Origin: Edaphochlamys debaryana
Lineage: Eukaryota; Chlorophyta; Chlorophyceae; Chlamydomonadales
Assembly: GCA_016858145.1 (NCBI GenBank)
Contig: JAEHOE010000060.1
Coordinates: 186,001-250,000 of the forward strand
DNA length: 64,000 bases
Reading direction: 5' to 3'
The notes under the pieces are model-generated. The model was not told where the DNA came from and made no database searches. It saw only the letters and a program-made list of their open reading frames with translations. Shown here piece by piece: positions 1-11,504 of this stretch. Position 1 is the first letter of the stretch, and each line of letters begins with the position of its first letter. The position numbers were made by a program, and so were the translations under genes.

Positions 1-687
1 ACCCCGTCACTGCATCCAGGGCTTTGGATCTTCTCGCGGTCCGTACACGCTCCAGGGCACCTCCGGGGGCTCCGTGGCGCTACCGGGGTGCGTGGGCCTT
101 GACGCCGGGCCCCGGGCGCAACTGGGAGCCCCGCCGCTGGTCTTACCTTGAGCAGGTCCCGCATGCGCTGGAACGAGATGACCAGGGCCAGGCGCACGTC
201 TGCGAGTAGCGTGATAGCGGAGGTGGTAAGGAGGAGAGAAGGCTAGTGAGGATGGTGTCGGGGTGGATGGGCCCGGTCTGGGGAGCCGCGGTTGCCTCAG
301 GCAAAACCGCCCGACCAGCCTCCGGAAGCCCACCCGCGCAGCCCCGAGCTGCACGCCTCAGCAAGCGTGCAGCCTGCCAGGTACCGGGCTCGCGACAGCG
401 GGGTCGCACTCACAGCCATTGGGGTCCTCCTGCACGCGCTCCTTGAGGAACTTGTCCTTCGGCAGGTTGCTGTCCGAGAAGTAGAACTCGATCTGCAAGC
501 CACATGCATGTTCTGAGCCTACAGCGGCCTGGGCCTGAGCGGGGCGGCGGCAGCCGGCGCCCGGCTGCCGGCAGCGAAGCCCCTGCAGCCTCCGAGTGCC
601 CCCTGACGAGCCTCATGGGTCCTGTTCTGGACGCTGACTGACCTGGCGCAGCACCTTGGCCTTGGTGGCGTCGTCTAGCGTCACCAT
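1..687 (-). CDS. La-type RNA-binding protein (La motif), 5' part only
   Basis: Three minus-strand exons can be read: 687-643, 492-414 and 199-147, with GT-AG introns and continuous phase. The product starts MVTLDDATKAKVLRQ and continues with the La-motif core IEFYFSDSNLPKDKFL, then NGYVRLALVISFQRMRDLLK. This is the winged-helix La motif of La/SSB proteins, which bind 3' oligo-U of new RNA polymerase III transcripts; plant La1 has the same DSNLP and ALxxSFxxMR features. The start at 687 is the first ATG close to the motif; the frame stays open upstream to a possible splice acceptor near 760, so extra N-terminal residues are possible. The rest (RRM domain, C-terminus) lies beyond position 1. 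Positions 1-146 read as intron: a possible acceptor at about position 10 would bring in an immediate stop, so the next exon is probably outside. Confidence 0.75.
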
Positions 688-1073
688 CGTGACCAGCTCG
701 CTCTCGGAAGCTTGCTGAGCGGCCACGAGCTGGTAGTTGCTGTGTTTGCGACGTCTACTGGAAGAGGGGCAGCGTGAGGACCGAAAGGAATGGGGAGTGC
801 AGGCGAAAACACCTGCTGCAGTGCTGCTGAGCCTGCTGCGCCATGGCCGATCCGGGGCTCGCGGAAAGGCCAGTCGCGAGGCAGCCCTGTTGCCTTCTTT
901 GACCTGCACACTGTCTGCCTGCACCAGGCGAGGACGCGCTGGGCGCCAGGCGACAAGCCCTCCTTGCCGATTCCACTTTTCCTAGCTCAAACGCACACTC
1001 GCACAAGAGCCGCGTCTACATTCTAGATCGCATTGCTGATCCGAGCAAACTAGCCTTTCAGGCCCGCGGGGCA
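688..1073. promoter_or_regulatory. Shared 5' region between La gene and DRP3 gene
   Basis: About 390 bp separate the divergent start codons of the La gene (minus) and the dynamin gene (plus). It must contain both 5' UTRs and both promoters unless the La gene has an additional 5' exon. No clear TATA box was seen. Confidence 0.4.
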
Positions 1074-4000
1074 GTGGAGGAGACGATGGCGCAGGATTCG
1101 GGAGCTGGGCGCCAACAGGAGGAGGGTGCTGGCGACACGCTCGGTAACAGCCTAATTCCCATCGTAAACAAGCTTCAGGACATCTTTGCGCAGGCAGGGC
1201 AGGCCGGAAAGGGCTTGGGGGGCGGTTTGGGTGTCGCGCACGCGAGCAGCGACGGATGCGCCCCAGCAAGGATGCGATGCGCCATGCCTGCTCCTTCAGC
1301 AGATGCTAAGATGGATGGCAGTCGCGTCTAGGGGTGCTTGGGCCGGACCCCGAACGCTTACCGAAATCAGGCGCGGTCTGGTCCTACCTCACAGCAACAC
1401 ATACCACGCACCCGCAGGTCACTGTCGACCTCAAGCTCGACCTGCCGCAAGTCGTGGTGGTCGGGAGCCAGAGCAGCGGCAAGAGCAGCGTCCTCGAGGC
1501 CCTGGTGAGGAAGGCCCAGACCCCCAGCGTGGGTTAGTGCCGCCCTGCGTTGCTAACACGGAAGGCCCGGCCTGGGTTTCTGGGATGTGAGGCAATGCGC
1601 TTCACGCTGTGTGCTTGGGTGTAGTAACGAGGGTGCCAATGGCCGTAGAGGGGGAGGCCGGTGGCTGGGCCTTCGCCGTTGTAGACATGCTTGGGGGGGG
1701 GGGAGGGTGGAAAGGGGGCCGCATGAGCGTCTCATTCCGCTCAAGTCCCAGGCTCCCCGCCCCCAACAGGCTAACTGCTCACCCCTTTCGCTCTCACCCT
1801 CCCCTCTCCCGCCCATCCGCTGCCCTTCCCTGCCCTTCACGGCGCCCCCTCCCTCCCCTCCATCCGACCCCTCGCCTTCACCCCTCTGCTCCCCTGTCTC
1901 CCACCCCAGACCTTTTCCCCTGACCCCACCCGTGACCCCAAACCCCCCACCCCCCCAGGTCGGCCGCGACTTCCTGCCCCGCGGCAATGAGATCGTCACG
2001 CGGCGGCCGCTGCTGCTGCAGCTCGTCAAGACGCCCCCCTCGCCCAGCGGCCGGCCCTCGGAGTGGGGCGAGTTCCTGCACGCACCTGGAAAGATGTTCT
2101 ACGACTTTGACCGCATCAGGTGGGGGGGATTGTGCTTTGGGGATTGTGCTTTTGCGGGGGAGGATGCTCTGTCTGACTTTGACGGGATTAGGTGGGGGGT
2201 GTACGGTAGCCAGGGGTTCTGTGTGATGAGGGGCGGCAGAAGGAGGAAAGGAGGGGTGAAGCAGAGAGACGGCGATGGCACAACCATCCCTCGTGCGGGC
2301 CGGCATACCCCCGGCTGGCCGCGAGATCCCCTCCCCGCCTCGCCCTCCCCTCCGCCCACCCTCCTCTCCCGCCCTCGCCCCACCCTCCCCTCCCCTCTCC
2401 CTCTCCCATGTACAGGCAGGAGATCCACCAGGAGACGGACCGCCTGGTGGGGGCCAACAAGAACGTGTCGGACAAACCCATCCGCCTCAAGATATTCAGC
2501 CCCCGAGTGCTGTGAGCGGGGGCTGTGCAGTGGGGGCCGGGCGGACTGCCGTGGAGTCTTCAGCGAGGGGCAGGGCGTGGCTCGCGCGGTTCGGGGCTGG
2601 GCAAGCTCCCGGAACCCTTCCCCGGACGGGACCCACCCGGGCGGTGGCGCAGCTCGCTCTGCATGGCTCGTGCGGCTCCTGGGCTGGGGAAGGGGCAAGG
2701 GACGGCGGCTACGCAACGTCCCCCTCTCGCCTGCCTCTCTCCTGCCCTCTCCCTACCCCCACCCGCCTCCTCCCTCGCCCCCCCGCCCCCCCCCAGCACC
2801 ATGACCCTGGTGGACCTGCCCGGCCTCACCCGCGTGCCCGTGGGCGACCAGCCGGGCGACATCGAGGCGCGCATCCGCGAGATGGCGCTCGAGTACATCC
2901 GCCGCCCCAACGCCATCATACTGGCGGTGTCCCCCGCCAACGTGGACCTGGCCACCAGCGACGCGCTGCAGCTGGCGCAGGTGGGGGGGAGAGGGGGGTG
3001 GGTGGGGAGGGGGGGTTAAGGGGGTGAACCTGGGTTAGTGGACAGTTTCGTGGTGCCAGGTGGGGATGGAGTGGAACTTCGCCGCCGGTAGCGGATTAGG
3101 GTACGGGGGAGGGGCCTGGGGAGGGGGGCCGAGGACCGCCCACTGGGGCAGTGCCAGGTCGGGCTGGCGACGTGGAGAGGGGTGCACTAGCTTTGGCTCT
3201 TGGTGTTGGGCTCACGCACCGTTCCCTGCCCGGTTTGCCCTCCCTCCCTGTCCCGGGGTGCAGGTGGCGGACCCGGAGGGCGTGCGGACCATCGGTGAGG
3301 GAGCGAGGGGGGAGGAGGGGGCGGCCTCGTGGAACGGGAGCTATTGGGGAAGGGAGGGTACCCAGGGAGGTATAGGAGGCCTCTCCGCCTCGACCTCCCC
3401 ACCTCCCATCCCTCCCCCTCCCCTTCCCCCTCCACCCTCCCATCCCCTCCTCCCCAGGCGTGCTCACCAAGCTGGACATCATGGACCGCGGCACCGACGC
3501 CGCCCACATCCTGCGCAACGCCCACATCCCCCTGCGCCTGGGCTACGTGGGGCTGGTGCTGCGCAGCCAGGCGGACATCAACGCGGGGCTGCCCATGCCC
3601 GACTGCAGGAGGTGGGGGGGGGAGGGCAGGGGAGGGAGGGCAGGGGGGGGAGCGGGGGGAATGGGGGAAAGCCATCCCCCAGAGCTGCAGCGCTTGCCAG
3701 GCCCAGCACGCAACATCAGGCCGGCCTGGGAAGGGGCTGACCTACCGGCATGCTCTTCCCAGGGCGGGTGTCGCCCACGCCGCTGCACCCACATATATAT
3801 GCACCCGTGCACCCATCCCCGCCCCCTCCACCCACACGTGCCCCCCACCCCCAGGCGCGAGGAGGCCTTCTTCGCCTCCCGGGCCGAGTACCGGGACGTG
3901 GCGGCCCACTGCGGCATAGCGCACCTGGCCCGGCGGCTGAACGCCATCCTGGTGGAGCACATCCGGGGTCTGCTGCCGGGGCTGAGGCGGCGCATACACG

Positions 4001-7000
4001 AGGCGCTGGAGGTGGGGGAGGGGATGGGGTAGGGAGGGCTGGGGGGCTGGGGGAGGGGTTCAGGTGGGGGGAAGGCGGGGAGGGAAGGCGGGGAGGGGAG
4101 AGGCGAAGGGAAGGGGAGTTGGGGTGAGTGGAGGAAGAGAGAGGCGAGGAGAAGGGGGTGGCCTCCTGCCCCGCTGCCTGGGCCGGCACCTCCCGTCCGT
4201 ACGGAGTGACTGACTGCCTTCCCCCATATCCTCTCCTCTGCAACCCCCCCTCCCGCCCCCAGTCCCGGCTTGCCGAGCTGCGCACGCTGGGGGACCCAGA
4301 GCCGGTGGCCTCGCGCTCAGCCAAGGGGGCGTACCTGCTGCAGGTGTGTATGCGGGGGGGGGGAGGGGGGATGCAGTTTCAAGCTGAGCAGGAGGACGGA
4401 GGATGAGAGGGGTGCAGTACAAGCGGACCCGAGCCCAGAGAGCCCCCGAGTGCCTTCGACAACCCTCCCTCACCACCCTCACCACCCTCCTCCCCCTCAC
4501 CACCCTCCCCCTCACCACCCCCCAGCTGCTGTGTGACTACGCCGAGCGCTACGCCGCCATGCTGGACGGCCGCCACCTGGACCTCACCATGGCGCAGCAG
4601 CAGGCGAGGGGGGTGTCCGTAAGTGGTAGCAGGAGGCAACTAGGGGGTTGTGCAGCTAGGCTGGTGACCGGCGGCTGACCCGCTTGTTGCACATCGGAGC
4701 CGAGCCGAGTCGAGCCGCTTTGCGCCGCGTTACCCGCAACTCCCCTCAGCTGGTCCAGACGTCGCTACAAACCCATGTCCCCACCGCCCTTCCACCTCAC
4801 CCCTCCCGCCCAGCAACGAACACCTCCCCCTCCCATCCTCACCCCCACCACCACCCCCACCTCCCTGCCCACCCCAGGGCCTGTCCGGCGGCGCCCGCGT
4901 GCGCGAGGTGTTCACGGAGCAGTACCTGCCCGCGCTGGGCCGCCTGGAGCCGGCGCGGGACCTGTCGGACGCCGAGGTGCTGACCGTCATCCGGAACGGG
5001 GCGGGCGTGAGCGGCAGCCTGCTGGTACCGCAGGTGGGGGTGAGGGGGGGGGAAGAAGGGGGGGGCAGAGGCGGGGGGGACAGGAGGAGGGGGGAGGGTG
5101 GGGGAAGGAGGGCAAAGAGGGGACGGAGGGAGACGAGCGAGAGCCATTGTAGAGGAGGAGAAGGGGTGTTCGTGAAAAGGAACAGGAAGCGGGGAAAAGC
5201 GGAGGAAAGGCTGAGTTGACGGGGTTTGGATGAGGGAGGAGGGTAGAGGAGGTGGAGGTGGCTCGAGCACCCCCAACCACACCCTTGCAACCCCAACGTC
5301 CCCTCCCCTCCACCCCCCTCCACCCACCAACACCCCATCCCTCCCCACCCTGCCCACCCCAGGAGCCCTTTGAGCTGCTGGCCCGCCGCGCCGTGCAGCA
5401 GCTGCTGGCCCCCGCGCTGCACTGCAAGGAGCGCGTGCACGAGGAGCTGGTGCGCATTGCGGAGCAGGCCTGCCCGCCGGAGGCGGCGCGGTGAGGGGGG
5501 GCTGGGGGACGGGGGAGGGGAGGGGAGGGGGGGCAGAGGGCAGGAGGGCAGGGAGGGGGAGAAAAAGGGAGGGGAGGAGCGGCAGCCAGAGAGGGGGCGT
5601 GCGGAAGGGAGGGTGAGAGAGAAGGTACAACAGGACGAGGAGAGAGCCAGGGGGGCGGGTGAGGGAGGGCGCGCGCCTGGACATGGAGGAGAGCAGTGGG
5701 GGACGCAAGCCTGGGATGGGGAGGCGGAGGAGGCAGCGGCCTGGGGTGCTGGGGCACGGAAGCCTCGTCCAGCCCCCAACCCACCAGCCCAAGCCTTCCC
5801 CACTACCTTCCGCACCCCCCTCCCCCGCCTCTCCCTCTATCGGACTCCTCGGTCGTATGTTCGCAAGCTCCGCAAGCCGTGCTTCCCTGGCGTCGGGCGC
5901 GATCCCCCCCCCCACCCTCCCTCCCTATCACCACCACCTTCCCCCAGCTTCCCCACGCTCCAGCGGCACCTGGCCCACGCCGTGGTGGAGTTCATCCGCT
6001 CGGGGGCCGCCCCCGCGGACGCCATGCTGCGCTCGCTGGTGGAGTGCGAGTGCGACTACATCAACTGCGACCACCCGGACTTCGTGGGGGGCAGGGGGGC
6101 CATACGGGCCGTGCTGCAGGTGGGGCTGGTGCAGGTGGGGCGAGGCAGGCAAGGGCGGTGTGTTCATAGGGGGACCGGGACAGCACCTCGCCAGGGGAGG
6201 GGAGGCGCGGACGGGGGGAGGGCGGGTGGCCCGATGTAGGGAGGGTGGAATGATGTGGGGGAGGGTGGCGCGCGCCAGAGGGTGCAAGGCCGGGACACAA
6301 GGGGATGGCTTGGGGCGAGGGGTATCATCCAGCAGACATGGGTGGAGGGCTGGAGACCTTTGTGTGCAAACACGCCCCTGTGCCCCCCCACTGCCCCCCT
6401 TCCTTGTAGGACCGCGCCGCTCGGGGCGCCTCCGCCGCCTCCCGGCCCCCGGGCGAGGGCGGCCCCGGCGGCGGCTCCAGCGGCCCCAGCGGCGTGGGCG
6501 TGTCGGGGCTGCTGCCGGCGCGCAAGGGGACGCCTGGGGGGCAGGGCGGAGGGGCGGAGAACGGCGGACGCCTGCCGCCGGGGGTGGCGTTCGGGCCTCG
6601 GGTGAGCCGGGGGCGGGAGGGCCGGGAATGGAGGTTCGAGGGTGCGGACTAGGGGCAGGGCGGGACTCCGCTGCAGTCGGGGGTCCCCTGAGTCCCCTCC
6701 CGCCATTTTGAGTCTGGGGGCACCCCTTGCTTGGAAGGACCCATCTTAATCCCTTCTCTCTTTCTTCATAACACGTTTTGTTCCCCCCCTGGTTCCTCCG
6801 GAACCCTTCCCCCGCCCTCCTGCAGGGCCTGCCTGACGGGTCTGGGTCGTACGATGACGTGGCACTGCCCGGCGGCGGCGGCAGCGGCCGGCGGCGGCGG
6901 TCCGAGTCCGAGTCCGACCTGCAGTCCGGCGGCGCGCTTGGCAGCGGTTGGTTTTCATGGTTCCTGCGCGACAAGCCCGACGGGCTCGGGATCGGCAGCG

Positions 7001-8347
7001 GCGGCGGCGGCATGGCGGCTGGCGGCGGCGGCGGTGACGGCGTGGCGGCGGCCGCGGCGGCGGCGGCAAACTCCATGGCGCCGCTGCCCTCGCTACTGCC
7101 CCGACAGGTGGGAGGGCAAGGGGCACGGGAGCGGGGATGGAGGCGGGGGAGGGACGGGCAGTGGCATGGGTAGCGGGTAGAGGCTAGGGATAACGAGCGG
7201 GTGGCGTTGACAGGGAGGCAATGGTAGTGTGGTGGACGGGAAGTTGGAGACGGGACCTTTGTTGGGGCCAACCCCTCGCCTCGACCCTGCCTTACATCTG
7301 CCCCGCCCCCCCCCCCAGGGCGGCGCGGGCGCCGGGCGCACCCGTCTGACTGAGAACGAGAGCAGCGAGGTGGAGGTCGTACGGCGGTTGGTGGAGTCGT
7401 ACTTCGCCATCAGCAGGAAGAACCTGTCGGACATGGTGGGCCTGGTGTGGGGGAATGGGGGCCCGTTTACCCGTACACCCCTCGCAGGATTGTGCTCAAG
7501 GCCCGGGGCTGGGTGTCGGCATGTGGGCGGGGGACTACCTCGGCCATGACCACACACCCCTTCCCCCTCTCCCCCCCTCCCCCCCGTCCCCCCTCCCCCC
7601 CCTGTCAGGTCCCCAAGGCCATCATGCACTTCATGGTGCACTACACCAAGCGGGGGCTGCAGCAGCACCTCATCAAGGCGCTGTACAGGTGGGGAAGGGG
7701 GGGCGAGGTGTGGCATGCAGTTTACGGTCGGCGTGAAGGGGCACGGGGGTGAGAGCGGCTGGCGCTTTTGCCCGAGGCGAACGACAGCCGGACCCACGGT
7801 CTACACTGACACAAGCAACCATGCTTCCCTTGTACTCCCTTCCCTCTCCCCACCTGCCAGGGACGACATGCTGGACAACCTGCTGACGGAGGCGGACGAC
7901 GTGGTCGCCCGCCGCACGGCCGCGAGGGACGCAGTGGCGGTGCTGCGCGCCGCCGTCGCGGCGCTGGACGAGGTGCCCATGGAGATGACGTCAGCAGGTG
8001 GCGGCGCCGCCGGCGGAGGCGGAGGCGCCTACGGAGGCGCTGGCGGCGCCGCCAACGGCTCCGCCAGCTCCGCCGTCACGTCGAACGCGAGCGCCTTCAC
8101 CGCCGCCGCCACGGCGTCGGCGGTGGCGGCGGCGAAGAGCGCGTTCCTGTCGCCGTCGGGCGGCGGCGGCGGTGGCGGCGGCGCGGGCGGGCTGCCGCTG
8201 CCGCCGGCGCCGTACCCCAACGCCGTAGCGTACGGCGCGTCCGGGTACGGCTCTGACGTCGGGTTTGACCGGACGCCGTCGCTCGCCAACGCCGCGGCCG
8301 CGGCGGCCGCCGCAACGGCCTCGCTGCAGTCGTCGACGCTGCCCTGA
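1074..8347 (+). CDS. DRP3: Dynamin-related GTPase, DRP3/Dnm1 type (organelle fission)
   Basis: Eighteen exons: 1074-1193, 1418-1504, 1959-2119, 2416-2511, 2797-2980, 3264-3294, 3458-3611, 3855-4011, 4263-4343, 4526-4603, 4878-5033, 5363-5490, 5948-6119, 6410-6601, 6826-7107, 7319-7435, 7609-7688, 7861-8347. They close in frame to 920 residues. G1 GSQSSGKS is at residues 56-63, DLPG at 161-164 and TKLD at 230-233; the stalk holds [11 protein letters not shown], and the GED contains [14 protein letters not shown]. This order and these words match plant DRP3 and yeast Dnm1, which pinch mitochondria and peroxisomes. A variable insert (residues ~536-693) replaces the lipid-binding PH domain, as in DRP3. 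The last ~115 residues are a low-complexity Ala/Gly/Ser tail not found in plant DRP3 (about 800 residues). Introns 1 and 10 appear to use GC donors (1194, 4604). A second in-frame ATG at 1086 is also possible. Confidence 0.9.
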
Positions 8348-8702
8348 GCGCAGCACGTACGGCGCGGCACAGCACAGGACGGCTCGCACCGACGTGTTGG
8401 CGGCGGGGGGCGGCACGGTCAATCCCCACTCCTTGCCCAGAGCGGGTTGGCAAAGGGCGTCGCATGAGGTTACGGCGGAGGCTGCGAGCCGTGAAGGGTG
8501 AGGCGGACGACATAGGAGGACGGGGCGGTGTTGAGCCCAAGGGGGCGGGTGCAGGAGGAGCGCACAGGAGGAGCGGGATGGGTCATGGGGGCAGAGCAGG
8601 TTGCTGGGGGGTGCGGGTACTAGCGTGAGGTACATCCCGCGCGGCACGGGGGTCTCGAGAGAAGAGCAATAGCCGTCGGTGGCAGGGAGTTGTGTGCTTG
8701 CA

Positions 8703-8750
8703 TGGCGCTTGGCATGCAGAGGCGTTAAAGCAGGTGGCTAGTAGGGCTAG
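8703..8750 (+). repeat. Imperfect direct repeat, copy 1
   Basis: The 48 bp starting tggcgcttggcatgcagagg recur at 9891-9938, with changes limited mainly to two short internal patches. The copies lie 1.19 kb apart, with the hairpin at 9548-9681 between them. Nature unknown; could be a remnant of a duplicated 3' UTR or a mobile element. Confidence 0.6.
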
Positions 8751-9547
8751 GGCGGAGGGGCGTGTACCCTTGGCGAGGTGCGCATGAGGCAGATGCAGGA
8801 GGTGGGTTTGGGGCTGGGGGCTAGGGCTGGGGAAGAGGCGGCCGCAAGGTGGCAGGGGGTGCTAGGAGCATGTATCGAAGGAGGAGTGCATTCTGAGGCA
8901 CTCACCGCGGACACCGCAGACAAAGGGCGTCACGGCTGTTAAGTGTTGACGACCTCAATAGGCCCTCTGCGGACTCCGCACTCCTGGGGGCCGTATAGCC
9001 CCCGTGTAGCACACAAGCAACAGGGCTTTCTAGCAGGGTGCAGCTGAGCAGCGGCCAGTAACAGTGGAGCAGGGCAGGCTCCTGGGGGCAGGGCCGAGCT
9101 GTCACGACACAGCGCTGGCACAGCACGCCGCTGCGGGCTGCCGACAGGTGTGGTCAGACGGGCCAGAGCAGTGTGCAGGTTTCCGGGTCCGGTTACTGCG
9201 GTTAGGCATGGCGTCCGTCTTACAACATGAGGACCATCTTGTGCTGGTGGTCAGCGGCCGCCAGCCCCCCCCCTCTGCCAGGAATACCCAACGTACCCAA
9301 TGACGAGCGGCTGAGGGGACATCGGTATCGGGTGCCGCGGGGTTGGGCTTCTGCTTCACCTAGACCCTGCCAGGAAGCAGGGCACCGCTGCAGCCGCGCT
9401 ACCCCCAAAGCCCGCCCCAGTCCTCGGCCTCGCTTGGGCGTGTGCCCCCGCCCTTCCCGAGCTCCCCTACCCGACTGGCTGCGTCCCCCGCCAGGGCCCG
9501 GACGGAAGGCGCCCTGGCGGAAGAGTGCGTTGAAGCCTTCATGGGCG

Positions 9548-9681
9548 GACGCGGGCCGGGCCGCTCCAGTCGTAGCACTTTATGCTCACGACCAGCCCCT
9601 CCACGCCACCGCGAACGGCACGGTGTGGAGAGGCTGGTCGTGAGCATAAAGTGCTACGACTGGAGCGGCCCGGCCCACGTC
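9548..9681. ncRNA. Long near-perfect hairpin, candidate miRNA/siRNA precursor
   Basis: Left arm 9548-9604 and right arm 9625-9681 pair over 57 bp with two mismatches (positions 9552/9677 and one in the cccctcc/ggagagg stretch), leaving a 20-nt loop at 9605-9624. The arm core agtcgtagcactttatgctc on the plus strand returns as its exact complement in the right arm. Because the arms mirror each other, either strand could fold. Chlamydomonas miRNA precursors are often long near-perfect stems of this kind. The alternative is a MITE-like inverted repeat; no target-site duplication was identified. No protein gene overlaps it. Confidence 0.5.
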
Positions 9682-9890
9682 AGACCTGCGCTATCGCTGC
9701 TAGTGGCCGACAGCGCCTGCTGCAACGACACGTAGCGCACAGCGCTTGCTAATGCGCGGGCGGCAGGAACGTTGAGGCGTGTGCTTGCTGCCGAGCCGCT
9801 GTCCCCCTCCAGCCCCCTCCACGCCTTGCCTCCCGCCCCTCCCTTCCCCCAGCCCGCCCTTGCCAGTGTGCGAGTCGTGGGACTGTTCGT

Positions 9891-9938
9891 TGGCGCTTGG
9901 CATGCAGAGGCAAACAAGCAGGTGGCTAGGAGAGCTAG
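9891..9938 (+). repeat. Imperfect direct repeat, copy 2
   Basis: Partner of the repeat at 8703-8750; the first 21 bases are identical and the remainder shows scattered substitutions. Confidence 0.6.
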
Positions 9939-11504
9939 TTGGAGGTATGCATGGTATGCTGCGGCTGTTGCTGGTGCGGGGCCAGGCATACTAGGGTTAA
10001 CAAGTCCGCATCTACTGGCTGTGTGGCCGGGCGGGACCGCCGGACCGGGCGGGGGGGCATGCTGTATGGGGTTCGTGGTTCCAGCGGCGGAGCCCGACAC
10101 CCTTGCCTGGGGTCTACAGGGGTGCCCACCTCGGCCACGCCGCGTGGGTTACGGGGGATATAGCTGTCCGCGATTACGATGTGCGCGCAAGAGAGACCGG
10201 GGGTCCGGGGCCGCCGTCGGGGAGACGGGGAGTCGTGCCGAGATGTCGGGAAAGTGCTGCCCACTGACTTACTGCGGAGTAGCGCCATACCAATTTCATG
10301 CCGAACGCACGCAACTTCTCTCATCTTTACCCCAAAGCCCCAAGCGCGGCCTCCACCGCGACTGGCCTCGCCTCGGCTTCTTCGCAACTAGGATACAAGG
10401 GCGCGCTCATGTCATCTCCGAGCCTGGCTAGCTATCGGCGAGGCATCGGCCTCGGCGACCTGTGGCGGTTCTCATCTCCGCGAGCAAGTGAGCCTCGGGT
10501 AGCCAACCAAAGCTGGCCGCAGGGGTGCTTGCGGGTTTGCTCGCCCTAGGGTTCACCTCAAGAGATCCCGCTTTCCTGCGCCCTCCGGACCCGTTGCGAG
10601 CTGGGTGTCGCGGGACAGTTGAATGACGGCTGCTGAGATGCGGTCGGGCCCCCCCCAGCAGAGTCTGGACTGTCTCCTGAAATTGCCTTGAGGATGTCCC
10701 CTTCCCCGCAGTTTCCTTCAGAGCCCCGCCCCACCGCCTCCCCCTCCAGGCCGTTCGCACCAGCAAGGTGGTGGCGGATGCCGGCATGGCCGAGCACAAG
10801 ATGCACTGCATCTCAGCAACGGGCTGCAGGTCGAGAGGTGGAGGTGTGGTCAAGCCCCAGCGACTGGGCTTCCCCACCATCGGGCCTGGCCATGGCCCGA
10901 CGCCAACCTCTCCTGGTGTTGCCTTATACGCTGAATGATAGCATCGAGACTCTGCGGCCAACCCTCAGGTGTGTGCGCGTGTGGAGGGACGGTGGCTCGA
11001 AGCCGGTCGAAGGTTTGCCGGCCGTCATGGTTTTAGCACACAAAGGCACAAGCATTGCGTCGAGAGATGCGCATGGTAATCCCTTATGCTCAATGAACAA
11101 CCGGGCCCCCCTCTGGCCTCAGTTTGGGCGACATGCCACGGCGCGGTTGACATGGGGCGACCGACCTAAAGCGCGAGACAGCCCTCCGCAAGACTCCCGT
11201 TGAATACATCATTGCACGCTGTATCGTATGCGCGTGCGCGTTGGCGGCCAGCGCGCTAACATGAAGGCGTCGATAACCTCGCCCCGCAACGGGTCCCCGC
11301 ACAGCCCCGCCCTGCCGTGCACTCATTGCGGCGCCTTAAGGCTGCGCGCTGCGGACTCCCGGCATAGCCTTCCTGTCGCTCACACCACATCAAGATACTT
11401 ATCACGCCATTCACCTCCTCTGCGTCTAGTGCCTACCCCAGTACACATCTCGCCATCCATCCCCCTCTCGGTAACTCCTCGCGACTTTCCGCCCCCAGCT
11501 CACA

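Larger units (their letters stand above)
8348..11504. other. Gene-poor region after DRP3
   Basis: No convincing gene in about 3.1 kb. It contains the DRP3 3' UTR of unknown length, a pair of imperfect 48-bp direct repeats (8703-8750 and 9891-9938), the long hairpin at 9548-9681, and the promoter/5' UTR of the kinase gene starting at 11505. A short exon-like stretch at 10752-10950 was considered and not accepted. Confidence 0.5.

Noticed and set aside
1587..2804. Long open frames in Pro/Arg/Gly-rich reading over DRP3 introns
   Set aside because: They run through both exons and introns in the wrong frame and reflect GC-rich DNA without stops.
10752..10950. Exon-like stretch with an acceptor-like ccctccag and a reading VLPYTLNDS resembling a polysaccharide-deacetylase motif
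   Set aside because: The two suggestive readings are in different frames, no flanking exons could be joined, and the similarity is only a few residues.
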